Part shown: positions 53,945 to 62,779 of the stretch, one piece after another
Layout of the letters: each line of letters opens with the position of its first letter
Position numbering within the stretch: the stretch's first letter is position 1
From: Acidobacteriaceae bacterium
Lineage (GTDB): Bacteria; Acidobacteriota; Terriglobia; Terriglobales; Acidobacteriaceae
DNA length: 64,000 bases
Direction of reading: 5' to 3'
NCBI GenBank assembly: GCA_030041435.1
Contig: JASHNW010000058.1
Location: 51,473-115,472, forward strand
Translations under genes and position numbers: made by a program
The notes under the pieces: model-generated
Database searches by the model: none
What the model was told of the DNA's origin: nothing
The model's input: the letters and a program-made list of their open reading frames with translations, nothing else

Positions 53945-54535
53945 CTACTTCTTCTTTCCATCGGCGGGGCGCTGCGCCTGCTGCGCGATGGCATTGGTGA
54001 TCTCGAGGAACATCATGCGCAGCTCAAACAGCACGTTCTGCAGCGTCGCGTCTTCCTTCGGCGTCAGATTCCCTTTGGTCTTCTCCTGCAGCAGCGCCAG
54101 CATGTCGATGCTCTGCCGCGCCCCCAGAATGTCGATCTGTGGCTTCTGGCCCGGTTCGGTACCGGCGCCCAGCGCGATCATTGCTGAGACGTAAAACGAC
54201 TGGATGATGTGCTCGAAACTAACTACCGCCGACGCTCCCAGCCCCGGATTTGCCTCGCGCAGCATGTGGTCGATTTCCCGCGACGACTGCTGGTACGCCG
54301 CATCCTGCTCGGCCGTCTCCTGGGCGCTGAATTGTGGAACCCCCGCTTCCTCGATCGCTTCGTCCAGCGGTTCGGGCTCCGGCGCTGCCGGCGCCGGCAT
54401 GGTCACTACCTTGTCCGATGCTGCCGGTGCGGGCTTTGCCTCCTCCGGCTGCTCGCCGGCTTCGTCGCGCAGCTCGCCCTCCAGCGTAAATTTCCGCCGG
54501 TCCGTCACGGTAAACGTAGATTGCTTTTCATCCAT
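53945..54535 (-). CDS. DUF1844 domain protein
   Basis: A 196-aa protein. The N-terminal 80 residues are Ala/Pro/Glu-rich and probably disordered. The C-terminal DUF1844 helices are seen in VVSFEHIIQSFYVSAMIALG, QIDILGARQSIDMLALLQEK and NVLFELRMMFLEITNA. No catalytic motif is known for the family. It lies 32 bp downstream of ygfZ. Confidence 0.8.
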   Translation of the reverse strand: MDEKQSTFTVTDRRKFTLEGELRDEAGEQPEEAKPAPAASDKVVTMPAPAAPEPEPLDEAIEEAGVPQFSAQETAEQDAAYQQSSREIDHMLREANPGLGASAVVSFEHIIQSFYVSAMIALGAGTEPGQKPQIDILGARQSIDMLALLQEKTKGNLTPKEDATLQNVLFELRMMFLEITNAIAQQAQRPADGKKK

Positions 54536-54567
54536 AAAGTCGAATCTCCCAGGCGGATCAGTGTGAG

Positions 54568-55704
54568 TCAGAGGTTCTCGGGACGGGTCGGCGCCGCCAG
54601 AGGCACGGCAACTCCGCCATCGTAAAGGATTGGCTCAACTCCCGCTTCGCTCTTTTCAAGCGCTTCCACGCGGACGACGCCCAGCGCCAGCGTCTTTGTG
54701 AAATCCGGCAGGTCGATGGCCGCCACGCTGGTCAGCTCGCCCGCCACTGCGTCCGCGGCGCGCAGTTCCACCTTCTCGCCGGCCGCAGTCTTTGGCGCAG
54801 ATCCCACCAGCTCGAACTGCCGCAGCGACCGGTGTACCGTCGCTCGCGCGCGGATGCGCTCCACAATCTCCTGCCCGATATAGCAACCCTTGGTGAAGTT
54901 CAGAGCCCGGTACAGATTCGTCTCCTGAGGCAAATGTTTATCGCCAAAATCCACGTCGTACCGCGGCACCCCCTCCAGCACCCGGAAATCCTCCATCGCC
55001 GCGATTCCGCACGGCGCCGCTCCGGCAGCCACCAGCGCGTTCCACAGTTCCAGCGCCCGCTCGGCCGCCACGTGGATCTCATAGCGCGGGACAACCGGGC
55101 TATACGCGCCAACCAGCGTCACTTCGGCCCCGGCCAGTTGCGCGCTGCAAAACCTTCCTGCTTCTGGCCGGGTTCCACCCATCTTCTCCAGAATCTCCCC
55201 TGCCCGCGGCCCGGCAATTCCCAGCGCGGTTGTCGCTCCGTCTAACTCCTCGAGCTTGACATCGTCCATAATGATGTAGCGCCGCAGATGGCTCAGGAGG
55301 CGTTCGGACTGCGAGCGCTCGGTTTCGAGAACCAGAAACTCTTCGTGCATGAATACATCCGCATCGCCCTGGATGCGCCCCTGCGGGTTCAGGACGAGGG
55401 TGTAGCCGGTCTGGCCAGCGGCCATTCCCTTCACGGTTTGCGTGATCATTCCATTCAGCCAGCGGACGCGGTCCCTGCCCGTCGCGCGCAGAAAGGTCCG
55501 GTAGCCGAGGTCGAAAACGCCGGCGGAGCGCAGCAGGGCTGTCAGTTCATCGCGATTTCCGGAAAAGCGGAGCGGCGTCTGCGCTCCGCAGTGCATCTTC
55601 ACTTCGAGAGCGGGGCCCCCGCCGGCTGGTGTCGCGGCCGTAAGCCGGGCTGCCAAAGGGGTTTCTGAGACAGCGGCATCAGATATCTGGTACGTCTGGC
55701 TCAT
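54568..55704 (-). CDS. ygfZ: YgfZ/GcvT-family folate-binding protein
   Basis: A 378-aa protein of the aminomethyltransferase fold. The YgfZ signature KGCYIGQEIVERIRAR (about residue 270) includes the conserved Cys; it is a tetrahydrofolate-dependent factor for Fe-S cluster enzymes rather than glycine cleavage. No other gcv gene is near. First gene of the ygfZ-DUF1844-MBL unit and divergent from the HExxH protein. Confidence 0.88.
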   Translation of the reverse strand: MSQTYQISDAAVSETPLAARLTAATPAGGGPALEVKMHCGAQTPLRFSGNRDELTALLRSAGVFDLGYRTFLRATGRDRVRWLNGMITQTVKGMAAGQTGYTLVLNPQGRIQGDADVFMHEEFLVLETERSQSERLLSHLRRYIIMDDVKLEELDGATTALGIAGPRAGEILEKMGGTRPEAGRFCSAQLAGAEVTLVGAYSPVVPRYEIHVAAERALELWNALVAAGAAPCGIAAMEDFRVLEGVPRYDVDFGDKHLPQETNLYRALNFTKGCYIGQEIVERIRARATVHRSLRQFELVGSAPKTAAGEKVELRAADAVAGELTSVAAIDLPDFTKTLALGVVRVEALEKSEAGVEPILYDGGVAVPLAAPTRPENL

Positions 55705-55789
55705 GCAAAGCCCTCAAAAAAATTATAGTCTCGCAGAAGCGGGTCTTGGCGCGGCGGCGAGTTCGCCGGAAGGGATACAGGAACAGGGA

Positions 55790-57364
55790 ATGCAACTCAG
55801 GAGATTTGCCGGCAGGCTCGCTGGTCTGGCATCGTTGCTGCTTGTTTTCGCGCTTGCGGGTGCCCAGACCTCGCCGGGCAGCGCCCCGCAAACTCCGCCG
55901 CCTCCTGCCTCCAGCCAGCCGCAGGCGCAGCCGAAGACCGAAACCCACATCACCCCGGACCAGGCCAAAGAGCTCTTCGCCTCGGTCGGTCAGATTCTCC
56001 AGTTTGCCTCCGGCGACACCAAACTCGAGATCAAGCACGAGGTCAAATCGAAACTCATCACCCGCGCCGAAGTCGAAAAGTACCTCGTCGACAAGATGAA
56101 CGACGACAAGGACGCGAAGCGCATGGAGCGCTCCGAGATCGTCCTGAAGAAATTCGGCCTCATCGACTCCGACTTCCAGCTGCGGCCCTTCCTCGTCAAG
56201 CTGCTCGACGAACAGATAGCCGCCTACTACGACAGCAAGACCAAGACCGTTAACCTCCTTGACTGGATCGATCCCGCCACCCAAAAACCCGTTCTCGCCC
56301 ACGAGCTCACCCACGCCCTGCAGGATCAGCGCGTGAATCTCGACAAGTGGGAGAACCAGACCAGCGACGACCTCTCCCACAGTTACGCCGAAGACCTGCA
56401 CCACGTCGCCACCGACGAGGACGACACCGCCCGCGAAGCCGTGCTCGAAGGCCAGGCAATGGCCGTCTTCGTCGACTACAGCCTCGCCCCCATCCACAGA
56501 ACTCTGCGCGATTCTCCCCAGCTCATCGACAATCTCCTCGACAACATGACCGACGATGGCGATTCCCCGGTGCTCACACGCGCGCCGCTCCTCCTCCAGG
56601 AATCCCTGCTGTTTCCCTATAAGGACGGGCTGAAATTCGAAGCGAAGCTGATGACCGACTCGAAGGACCCCTCCGCCGCGTTTGCCGGCGTGCTCGATCG
56701 GCCGCCCCACTCCAGCTTCGAAATCATGAATCCACGCGCTTACGAGCGGCAGGTCACGGTGCCGTTGCTCAAAATGCCCGACATCCACCCCGTCATCGAC
56801 GCACAATACAACCCATACGACATCGGCGTGATGGGTGAGCTCGACGTCCGCATCCTCTCTGAGTTGTTCGGCGGCTCGCAGGCCGCGGCCGAGCTGACTC
56901 CCGCCTGGGATGGCGGCCTCTACTACGCAGCCCAAAGGAAAGACGCTCCGGATAAGGACTCGACCGCCTCCGTCGCCCTGCTTTATCTTTCGCAGTGGAA
57001 ATCTCCCGATGCCGCCGAAGATTTCATGAAGATGTACGCCGGCGAACTGGGCCGGAAATACACCCACGTCGTGCGCGACTCGAGTGCCGAGACCAGCCAG
57101 GACGAGCAGATCTACACCACGAATGAAGGTCCCGTTCTCATGGTGATCAGCGGCAACGACGTCTTCGTCAGCGAGAGCTTCGACCTGAACACCGCCCGCA
57201 AACTGCAGCTGCTGCTGTTCGGAGCGCAGCAGGAAAGCAACAGCCAGGTAGCCTCGCTGCGCAATGCTCCAGCGCATCGCGTCATTGGCAACGACCTCGC
57301 CGGCAATATGGTCCGCTTCATGGGCAGCTGCGGCATGATGAAAGTCGGCCTGCCCCACCACTGA
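55790..57364 (+). CDS. secreted HExxH zinc-peptidase-like protein
   Basis: A 524-aa protein from ATG 55790 (AGGA site). Signal peptide ends near FALAGAQ. A Pro/Gln-rich stretch is followed by helical parts, then the motif PVLAHELTHALQDQ (HExxH, about residue 171) and, about 50 residues on, REAVLEGQAMAVFVDY with a Glu that could be the third ligand (gluzincin pattern). The rest is unassigned. The frame upstream to 55703 lies over the ygfZ start and is not needed. Substrate unknown; periplasmic. Confidence 0.75.
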   Translation: MQLRRFAGRLAGLASLLLVFALAGAQTSPGSAPQTPPPPASSQPQAQPKTETHITPDQAKELFASVGQILQFASGDTKLEIKHEVKSKLITRAEVEKYLVDKMNDDKDAKRMERSEIVLKKFGLIDSDFQLRPFLVKLLDEQIAAYYDSKTKTVNLLDWIDPATQKPVLAHELTHALQDQRVNLDKWENQTSDDLSHSYAEDLHHVATDEDDTAREAVLEGQAMAVFVDYSLAPIHRTLRDSPQLIDNLLDNMTDDGDSPVLTRAPLLLQESLLFPYKDGLKFEAKLMTDSKDPSAAFAGVLDRPPHSSFEIMNPRAYERQVTVPLLKMPDIHPVIDAQYNPYDIGVMGELDVRILSELFGGSQAAAELTPAWDGGLYYAAQRKDAPDKDSTASVALLYLSQWKSPDAAEDFMKMYAGELGRKYTHVVRDSSAETSQDEQIYTTNEGPVLMVISGNDVFVSESFDLNTARKLQLLLFGAQQESNSQVASLRNAPAHRVIGNDLAGNMVRFMGSCGMMKVGLPHH

Positions 57365-57449
57365 AACGGCTCCGATCAAGCCGTTCTTCCAGCAGGGAAG
57401 CCGCTTCCCACTCTCTTTCGTATACCCTGCTGGCTGCGATCAGCCACCC

Positions 57450-57622
57450 GCTGTCCGCTACCAGCTATCCGCTCCCAGCTCCCCGCTACCCGCTCTCGGC
57501 TCCCAGCTCCCAGCTCCCCGCTCCCAGCTCCCAGCTCCCAGCTCCCCGCTCCCAGCTCCCAGCTCCCCGCTCCCCGCTCCCAGCTATCCGCTCCCAGCTC
57601 CCGGCTCCCAGCTCCCAGCTCC
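57450..57622. repeat. heptamer repeat array, 24 units of GCTNNCN
   Basis: Twenty-four consecutive GCT-initial heptamers in perfect register (GCTCCCA, GCTCCCC, GCTCCCG, GCTATCC, GCTACCC), followed by GCTCCAT. The array mixes the variants that make up separate arrays elsewhere in the window, which shows they are one family. It fills most of the 300-bp gap before mtnP; the rest of that gap (57365-57449) shows nothing else. Confidence 0.95.
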
Positions 57623-57664
57623 ATTTATACTGATCCCTTGCCTAAACCCTCGTACGGAGATCTC

Positions 57665-58534
57665 TTGCAACAGGCGGAAATCGGCATCATCGGCGGCAGC
57701 GGGCTCTATTCCATGCCCGGCCTCACTGGCATTCACGAAGAGCGCGTCACCACCCCCTTTGGCGATCCCAGCGACGTCTTCGTCCTCGGCGATCTCGAAG
57801 GCCGCCGCGTCGCCTTCCTCGCCCGCCACGGCCGCGGCCATCGCCTCCTTCCCTCCGAGCTCAACTTCCGCGCCAACATCTACGCGCTCAAAAAGCTCGG
57901 CGTCACCCGCATCCTCTCTGTTTCCGCCGTCGGCTCGCTGAAAGAAGAGCACAAACCCGGCGACTTCCTCGTCCCCGACCAGTTCATCGACCGCACCTGC
58001 CATCGCGTTTCCACCTTTTTCGGCGACGGCATCGTCGGCCACATTGCGTTCGGAGATCCCGTCTGCTCGACGGTCGCGCAGGTCCTCGTCGATGCCTGCG
58101 CCGCAGAAGGCGTCACCGCCAAACCGCGCGGCACCTACGTCTGCATGGAAGGGCCCCAGTTCTCCACGCGCGCCGAATCAAACTTGTATCGCAGTTGGGG
58201 CGCCGACGTCATCGGCATGACCAATCTGCAGGAAGCGAAGCTGGCTCGCGAAGCCGAAATTTGCTACGCCACCGCCGCCATGGTCACCGACTACGACTGC
58301 TGGCACGAAGGCCACGACGACGTGACCGTCGACCAGATCGTCGCCGTGCTCCATCAGAACGCCGAGAATGCGGCCCGGGTCATCCGTTCTGCCGTCGCCA
58401 CCATGCCCGCCGAGCGTACCTGCCCCTGCGCCTCTGCCCTGCAGTACGCCATCCTCACCAGCCGCGACGCAATTCCAGCCGCCGTGCGCGAGAAGCTCGA
58501 TCTCCTGATTGGAAAATACCTGGACCCTAAATGA
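57665..58534 (+). CDS. mtnP: S-methyl-5'-thioadenosine phosphorylase
   Basis: A 289-aa purine-phosphorylase-fold enzyme of the methionine salvage pathway. Motifs: [11 protein letters not shown], the phosphate loop in [32 protein letters not shown] and the substrate pair in VTDYDCW. TTG 57665 was chosen because GGAGA (57656-57660) lies 4 bp upstream; the frame also opens at TTG 57638 without a ribosome site. It precedes a PfkB kinase by 24 bp. Confidence 0.92.
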   Translation: MQQAEIGIIGGSGLYSMPGLTGIHEERVTTPFGDPSDVFVLGDLEGRRVAFLARHGRGHRLLPSELNFRANIYALKKLGVTRILSVSAVGSLKEEHKPGDFLVPDQFIDRTCHRVSTFFGDGIVGHIAFGDPVCSTVAQVLVDACAAEGVTAKPRGTYVCMEGPQFSTRAESNLYRSWGADVIGMTNLQEAKLAREAEICYATAAMVTDYDCWHEGHDDVTVDQIVAVLHQNAENAARVIRSAVATMPAERTCPCASALQYAILTSRDAIPAAVREKLDLLIGKYLDPK

Positions 58535-58558
58535 CGAAACGCAAAGAGAGGATTTCGC

Positions 58559-59488
58559 TTGGCAATTCTTGTCGTGGGCAGTGTCGCATTTGACGCAGTT
58601 GAAACGCCTTCCGGCCGCAGAGATCGCTGCGTAGGCGGCGCCGCCACCTATTTCGCTCTCGCCGCCAGCTACTTTACCCCGGTTCGCGTCATCGGCGTGG
58701 TCGGCGAAGACTTCGGCCCCGCCGAAGAAGCCATCCTCACGCGCCGCAGCGTCGATACCCGCGGCATCGAGCACGTTCCCGGCAAAAGCTTCTTCTGGAG
58801 CGGCTCCTACATGAAGAACCTCAACGAAGCGCAGACGCTCTCGACCGAGCTGAACGTCTTCCAGAGCTTCTCGCCGAAGATTCCTGCCGAATACGAAGAC
58901 AGTGAATACCTCTTCCTCGCCAACATCGATCCTGTCCTGCAGGCCGATGTGCGCCGCAAAATGCCCAAAGTCAAAATGGTCTGCGGCGACACCATGAATT
59001 ACTGGATCAAAGACCACGCCGAGAACCTGGCCCGCGTCCTCAGGAACCTCGACGCGCTGCTCATCAACGACGGCGAAGTAAAAATGCTGGCGAAGGAGAA
59101 CAACCTCGTCGTGGCCGCGCGCAAAGTGCTCGCCATGGGCCCCAAATCCCTCGTCGTCAAGCACGGCGAATACGGCGCGACGGCGTTCTTCAGCGACGAA
59201 TCGTTCGGCGGCACGGTCGTCTCCACACCCTTCCGCGCACCCGCATTGCCTTTGGCCGAAGTTGTCGATCCCACCGGCGCCGGCGACTCCTTTGCCGGCG
59301 GATTCTTCGGCTACATCGCCTCCCAGCCCACGTTCACGCCCTCCGTCTTCCGCCGCGCGATGTTCTACGGCGGCGTCATGGGGTCCTTTGCCGTCGAGCG
59401 CTTCGGCACCGAGCGCCTCCAGCAACTCGATACCAGCGAAATCGAGGAACGCTTTGCCCTCTTCCGGCAGCTCTCGCACCTCGAATAA
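58559..59488 (+). CDS. PfkB-family sugar/nucleoside kinase
   Basis: A 309-aa ribokinase-fold enzyme. It has the N-terminal VVGSVAFDAVETP and GGAATYFALAAS and the signature DPTGAGDSFAGGFFGY (catalytic Asp about 243). TTG 58559 follows AGAGAGGA. Because it is 24 bp behind mtnP it may phosphorylate a related nucleoside or methylthioribose-like product, but the specificity cannot be read from sequence. Confidence 0.86.
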   Translation: MAILVVGSVAFDAVETPSGRRDRCVGGAATYFALAASYFTPVRVIGVVGEDFGPAEEAILTRRSVDTRGIEHVPGKSFFWSGSYMKNLNEAQTLSTELNVFQSFSPKIPAEYEDSEYLFLANIDPVLQADVRRKMPKVKMVCGDTMNYWIKDHAENLARVLRNLDALLINDGEVKMLAKENNLVVAARKVLAMGPKSLVVKHGEYGATAFFSDESFGGTVVSTPFRAPALPLAEVVDPTGAGDSFAGGFFGYIASQPTFTPSVFRRAMFYGGVMGSFAVERFGTERLQQLDTSEIEERFALFRQLSHLE

Positions 59489-59561
59489 GCCCCGCCGCGC
59501 GGAGCAGACCGCGGCGGATCTCCACCGCCGCAGTCTGCGCCACGAAACCATCTTCGCCGGC

Positions 59562-61142
59562 ATGGTGGCCGTGCTGCTCTCGGTCCTTGCCTTCGCCTAC
59601 TGCTATCCGCGCAACATGCTCCTGCTCTACGGGGACGCCGTCGCGCACCTGCACATCGCCCGCCGCATCGTCGATTCGCTCAACCCCGGCATCCGGCAGA
59701 TCGGCTCCGTCTGGCTTCCGTTTCCACATCTGCTCATGTTGCCTTTCGCCCTGCGCATGTCGTGGTGGCAAACCGGCATCGCCGGAGCCATCCCGTCCAT
59801 GGCGTGCTACGTCCTCTCGGTCGCCGGCCTCTGGCGCCTGGCGCGTTACTGGCTGCGCCCGGCCGGCGCCGTCGTCGCCACCATGTTCTTCGCGCTCAAT
59901 CCCGGCCTGCTCTACATGCAGACCACCGCCATGGGTGAGCCGGTCTTCCTCTGCCAGATCGTCTGGAGCACCCTCTTCCTCACTGCCTTCCTCCGCGCGC
60001 TGGAAGCAGGGAACTACCGTCTCGCCGGGCGCATGATCGCCGCCTGCGGCATCGTCCTCGTCACCGCCATCTACACCCGCTACGACGCCTGGGTCTTCGC
60101 CTGCCTGGTCTGGCTCATCGCCCTGCGCGCCATGCTCCGCGCCCGCGTTTCGAGATCCGAGGTCTGGAAATCCCGCGCCGGCGGCGCCTTCCTCCCCTTC
60201 ACCGCCATGCTCGTCGCCGCGCCCGCTCTCTGGTTTGCCTGGAACGCCCGCCAGTACGGCGACTGGCTCGACTTCATGCGCGGCCCCTACTCCGCTAAAG
60301 CCATCGAGCTGCGCACCGCCACCCCCGGCGCGGCCATGTATCCCGGCTGGCACAGCCTGCACGTCGCCGCACTCTACTTCCTCAAAGCAGCCGAGCTCGG
60401 CGCCGTTCCGGTCCGCTGGGCCAATCTGCTCCTCATTCTCTGCATCGCCGGCCTCGTCGCAGCCCTCGTCAAATGGCGCAAATGCTGCGTCCTGCCCGTG
60501 CTCCTGCTCTGGATGCCCGTCCCCTTCTACGCGTACTCCATCGCCTATGGCTCCGTCCCCATCTTCATCCCGCTCTGGTGGCCGCACTCCTTCTACAACA
60601 CCCGCTACGGCATGGAAATGCTCCCCGCCTTCGCGCTCGCCCTCGGCTTCCTCGTCGCCCGCCTGCTCGCCCTCGCCGAGCGTCGCCGGGGTGCAAGCTA
60701 CGCGCCCCTCCTGCTTCTCGTCTCGATGGTGCTCATCATCGTCGACACCTCGGCTCTCATGCGCTCCACGCCTATCGTTCTCGGCGAAGCCATCGCCAAC
60801 TCGCGTACCCGCATTCCCTTCGAGCAAGCCTATGCCCGAGCGCTGGAGCAACTGCCCAAACAGGGCATGATCCTCGTCTGGACCTCGGACCACATTGGCG
60901 CGTTCCAGGACGCGGCCATCCCGCTCCGCCGCACCATCAATGAATCCGACTACTACCAGTGGAAGGCCGCGCTCGCGCAGCCCGCCCAGTCCGCCGCCTG
61001 GGTCATTGCCGCCGACCGCGACGCCGTCGCCCAGGCCGTCGCCGCCCACCCCCAGGGCCTCACGCTGCTCGATATCGTTTGTTCCACCGGTCAGCCCTGC
61101 GTCAGGTTCTACCGCTCCAGCCTCTACGCGTCGCCCAGGTGA
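59562..61142 (+). CDS. polytopic GT-C-like membrane glycosyltransferase
   Basis: A 526-aa protein with about ten hydrophobic segments. The first extracytoplasmic loop has LLYGDAVAHLHIARRIVDS and WLPFPHLLMLPF, the acidic-loop pattern of GT39/ArnT-type enzymes that use polyprenyl-phosphate sugars. The frame is open back to 59262, inside the kinase gene, but the first sensible start after its stop is ATG 59562, which lacks a clear ribosome site. The true start, and so the N-terminus, is uncertain. Donor and acceptor unknown. Confidence 0.72.
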   Translation: MVAVLLSVLAFAYCYPRNMLLLYGDAVAHLHIARRIVDSLNPGIRQIGSVWLPFPHLLMLPFALRMSWWQTGIAGAIPSMACYVLSVAGLWRLARYWLRPAGAVVATMFFALNPGLLYMQTTAMGEPVFLCQIVWSTLFLTAFLRALEAGNYRLAGRMIAACGIVLVTAIYTRYDAWVFACLVWLIALRAMLRARVSRSEVWKSRAGGAFLPFTAMLVAAPALWFAWNARQYGDWLDFMRGPYSAKAIELRTATPGAAMYPGWHSLHVAALYFLKAAELGAVPVRWANLLLILCIAGLVAALVKWRKCCVLPVLLLWMPVPFYAYSIAYGSVPIFIPLWWPHSFYNTRYGMEMLPAFALALGFLVARLLALAERRRGASYAPLLLLVSMVLIIVDTSALMRSTPIVLGEAIANSRTRIPFEQAYARALEQLPKQGMILVWTSDHIGAFQDAAIPLRRTINESDYYQWKAALAQPAQSAAWVIAADRDAVAQAVAAHPQGLTLLDIVCSTGQPCVRFYRSSLYASPR

Positions 61143-61184
61143 CCCGGCGGCATTTTCTTTTCCAGCCAATGAACCTTGGCCGCC

Positions 61185-61254
61185 AATCCCTAATCCCTAA
61201 TCCCTAACCCCTAACCCCTAACCCCTGTACCCTGTACCCTGAACGCTGTACCCT
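61185..61254. repeat. telomere-like heptamer array, ten units
   Basis: Ten contiguous 7-bp units: three AATCCCT, three AACCCCT, then GTACCCT twice, GAACGCT and GTACCCT. The complementary strand reads AGGGATT and AGGGGTT repeated, like plant-type telomere units. It lies between the GT-C gene and mgtC. Confidence 0.92.
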
Positions 61255-61262
61255 GTCACAAA

Positions 61263-61982
61263 ATGATCCTCGCCTTCGACCAATCCGGGCACATGCTGGC
61301 CTACAGCCGCATTGAGCAACTGCTGCTCACCAGCGGCGTCGCGGGCCGTCTGCTCCTCGCCGCCGCGCTGGGCTGCGCCATCGGCATTGATCGCGAATAC
61401 CACCACCGCCCTTCCGGCGTCCGCACCAACGTCCTCATCTGCTTTGGCTCGGCCATGTTCACGTTCCTGTCCGTCATCATTGCCGGCGAGGGCAGCGCGA
61501 ATCGCGGCCAGATTGCTTCCAACATCGTTCAGGGCATCGGCTTTCTCGGCGCCGGTCTCATCCTGCACAATCGCGACCGCGTCAGCGGACTTACCAGCGC
61601 CGCCACCGTCTGGGCCGTTGCCTCCATCGGTATGGCCTGCGGCGCCGGCCTCTACGTTCCTGCTGTATTTGCAACCATCCTGGTGCTCTTTGTGCTGGAG
61701 ATGATTCGCATCCTTGAATACAGCGCCAACCTCAAGCTCTATTCCGTTACCTACGAGGTGCGCGGCGGCGATGCATCGCAGATGACCATCGCCCTGCTCG
61801 CGGTGATGGATCGCGAGAATCGGCGCCTCGAGAATGTTGAGAACGATCCCATCGGCGGCATCGCGCGCCTGGCCTTCAGCGTGTCTGCGAATCAACGGGC
61901 GCACCGTCGCCTGCAGACTGCCATGGCCGCGGCCCAGGGCATCGACGAAGTCCACGCCTACCGCGATGCGGAGGACGAATAA
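61263..61982 (+). CDS. MgtC/SapB family membrane protein
   Basis: A 239-aa protein with an N-terminal bundle of about five helices (residues 20-145) with the MgtC pattern ALGCAIGIDREYHHRPSGVRTNVL and GFLGAGLI, and a C-terminal cytoplasmic domain. MgtC proteins help survival at low magnesium and modulate the F-type ATP synthase. It is followed by dapF with TAATG overlap, so it heads an operon. Confidence 0.88.
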   Translation: MILAFDQSGHMLAYSRIEQLLLTSGVAGRLLLAAALGCAIGIDREYHHRPSGVRTNVLICFGSAMFTFLSVIIAGEGSANRGQIASNIVQGIGFLGAGLILHNRDRVSGLTSAATVWAVASIGMACGAGLYVPAVFATILVLFVLEMIRILEYSANLKLYSVTYEVRGGDASQMTIALLAVMDRENRRLENVENDPIGGIARLAFSVSANQRAHRRLQTAMAAAQGIDEVHAYRDAEDE

Positions 61983-62779
61983 TGCGCTTCGCCAAGGCGC
62001 ACGCCTGCGGCAACGACTTTCTCGTCGTCGAAGGTCCATGCGATCCGAATCTGGCGAAAAAACTCTGTGCCCGCAATACCGGCATCGGCGCCGATGGCGT
62101 CGAGTTTCTCGAAATGACCGGCGCTCTCAGCGGCCGCATCCGCCTCGCCAACGCCGACGGCTCCATCGCCGAAATCTCCGGCAACGGAACCCGCTGCGTC
62201 GCCGCCTGGATCGCGCATGAGCAGAAGGCCGCCGCGGGCGACATCGTCACCCTCGATACCGACGCCGGCCCCCGTGCCGCCCGCATCGTCGAAGCGGGCG
62301 CCACCCTTTTCCGGATCGCAACCGGCATGGACATCCCCGCAGTCAGCCAAACCCAGGTCACGCTCGCGGATAAGACCGTCGTCTACGGCATCCAGGTTTC
62401 CATGGGCAACCCGCACTTCGTCATTGTCGTGAACGACGAGAATTTCCGCGCCCACAGCCGCGGCTGGCACGAGCTCGGCCGCGAGATTTGCTTCCACAAG
62501 CAATTTCCGCAGCAGACTAACGTCGAGTTCGTCCGTCTTATCCGCGCCGACGAAATCGAGATTCGCATCTTCGAGCGCGGCGTCGGCCCCACCACATCCT
62601 CCGGCACCGGTACCTGCGCATGCGCCGCAGCCACCATCGCCCATTGCGGCGGAAAGTCGCCGCTCACCGTCCACGCCCCCGGCGGCTCGCAAAGTGTCGA
62701 ATGGGCAGGCATCGGCGCCGAAATGACCCTCACCGGTCCGGCAGAATTGATCGCCGCAGGCGAGGTTCTCCTTGGTTGA
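61982..62779 (+). CDS. dapF: diaminopimelate epimerase-like protein (second catalytic Cys replaced by Ser)
   Basis: A 265-aa DapF-fold protein. The first catalytic Cys is present in SGNGTRCVAAW. The second, usually in an ACGSG or ACGTG motif after GET, is replaced: the sequence reads GVGPTTSSGTG, so both the Cys and the usual Glu are changed. MGNPHFVIVV and the N-terminal CGNDFLVVEG are kept. It should interconvert LL- and meso-diaminopimelate; activity with a Ser is unproven. Context (S66 carboxypeptidase, Mpl) supports a cell-wall role. An alternative is a different epimerase. Confidence 0.8.
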   Translation: MRFAKAHACGNDFLVVEGPCDPNLAKKLCARNTGIGADGVEFLEMTGALSGRIRLANADGSIAEISGNGTRCVAAWIAHEQKAAAGDIVTLDTDAGPRAARIVEAGATLFRIATGMDIPAVSQTQVTLADKTVVYGIQVSMGNPHFVIVVNDENFRAHSRGWHELGREICFHKQFPQQTNVEFVRLIRADEIEIRIFERGVGPTTSSGTGTCACAAATIAHCGGKSPLTVHAPGGSQSVEWAGIGAEMTLTGPAELIAAGEVLLG

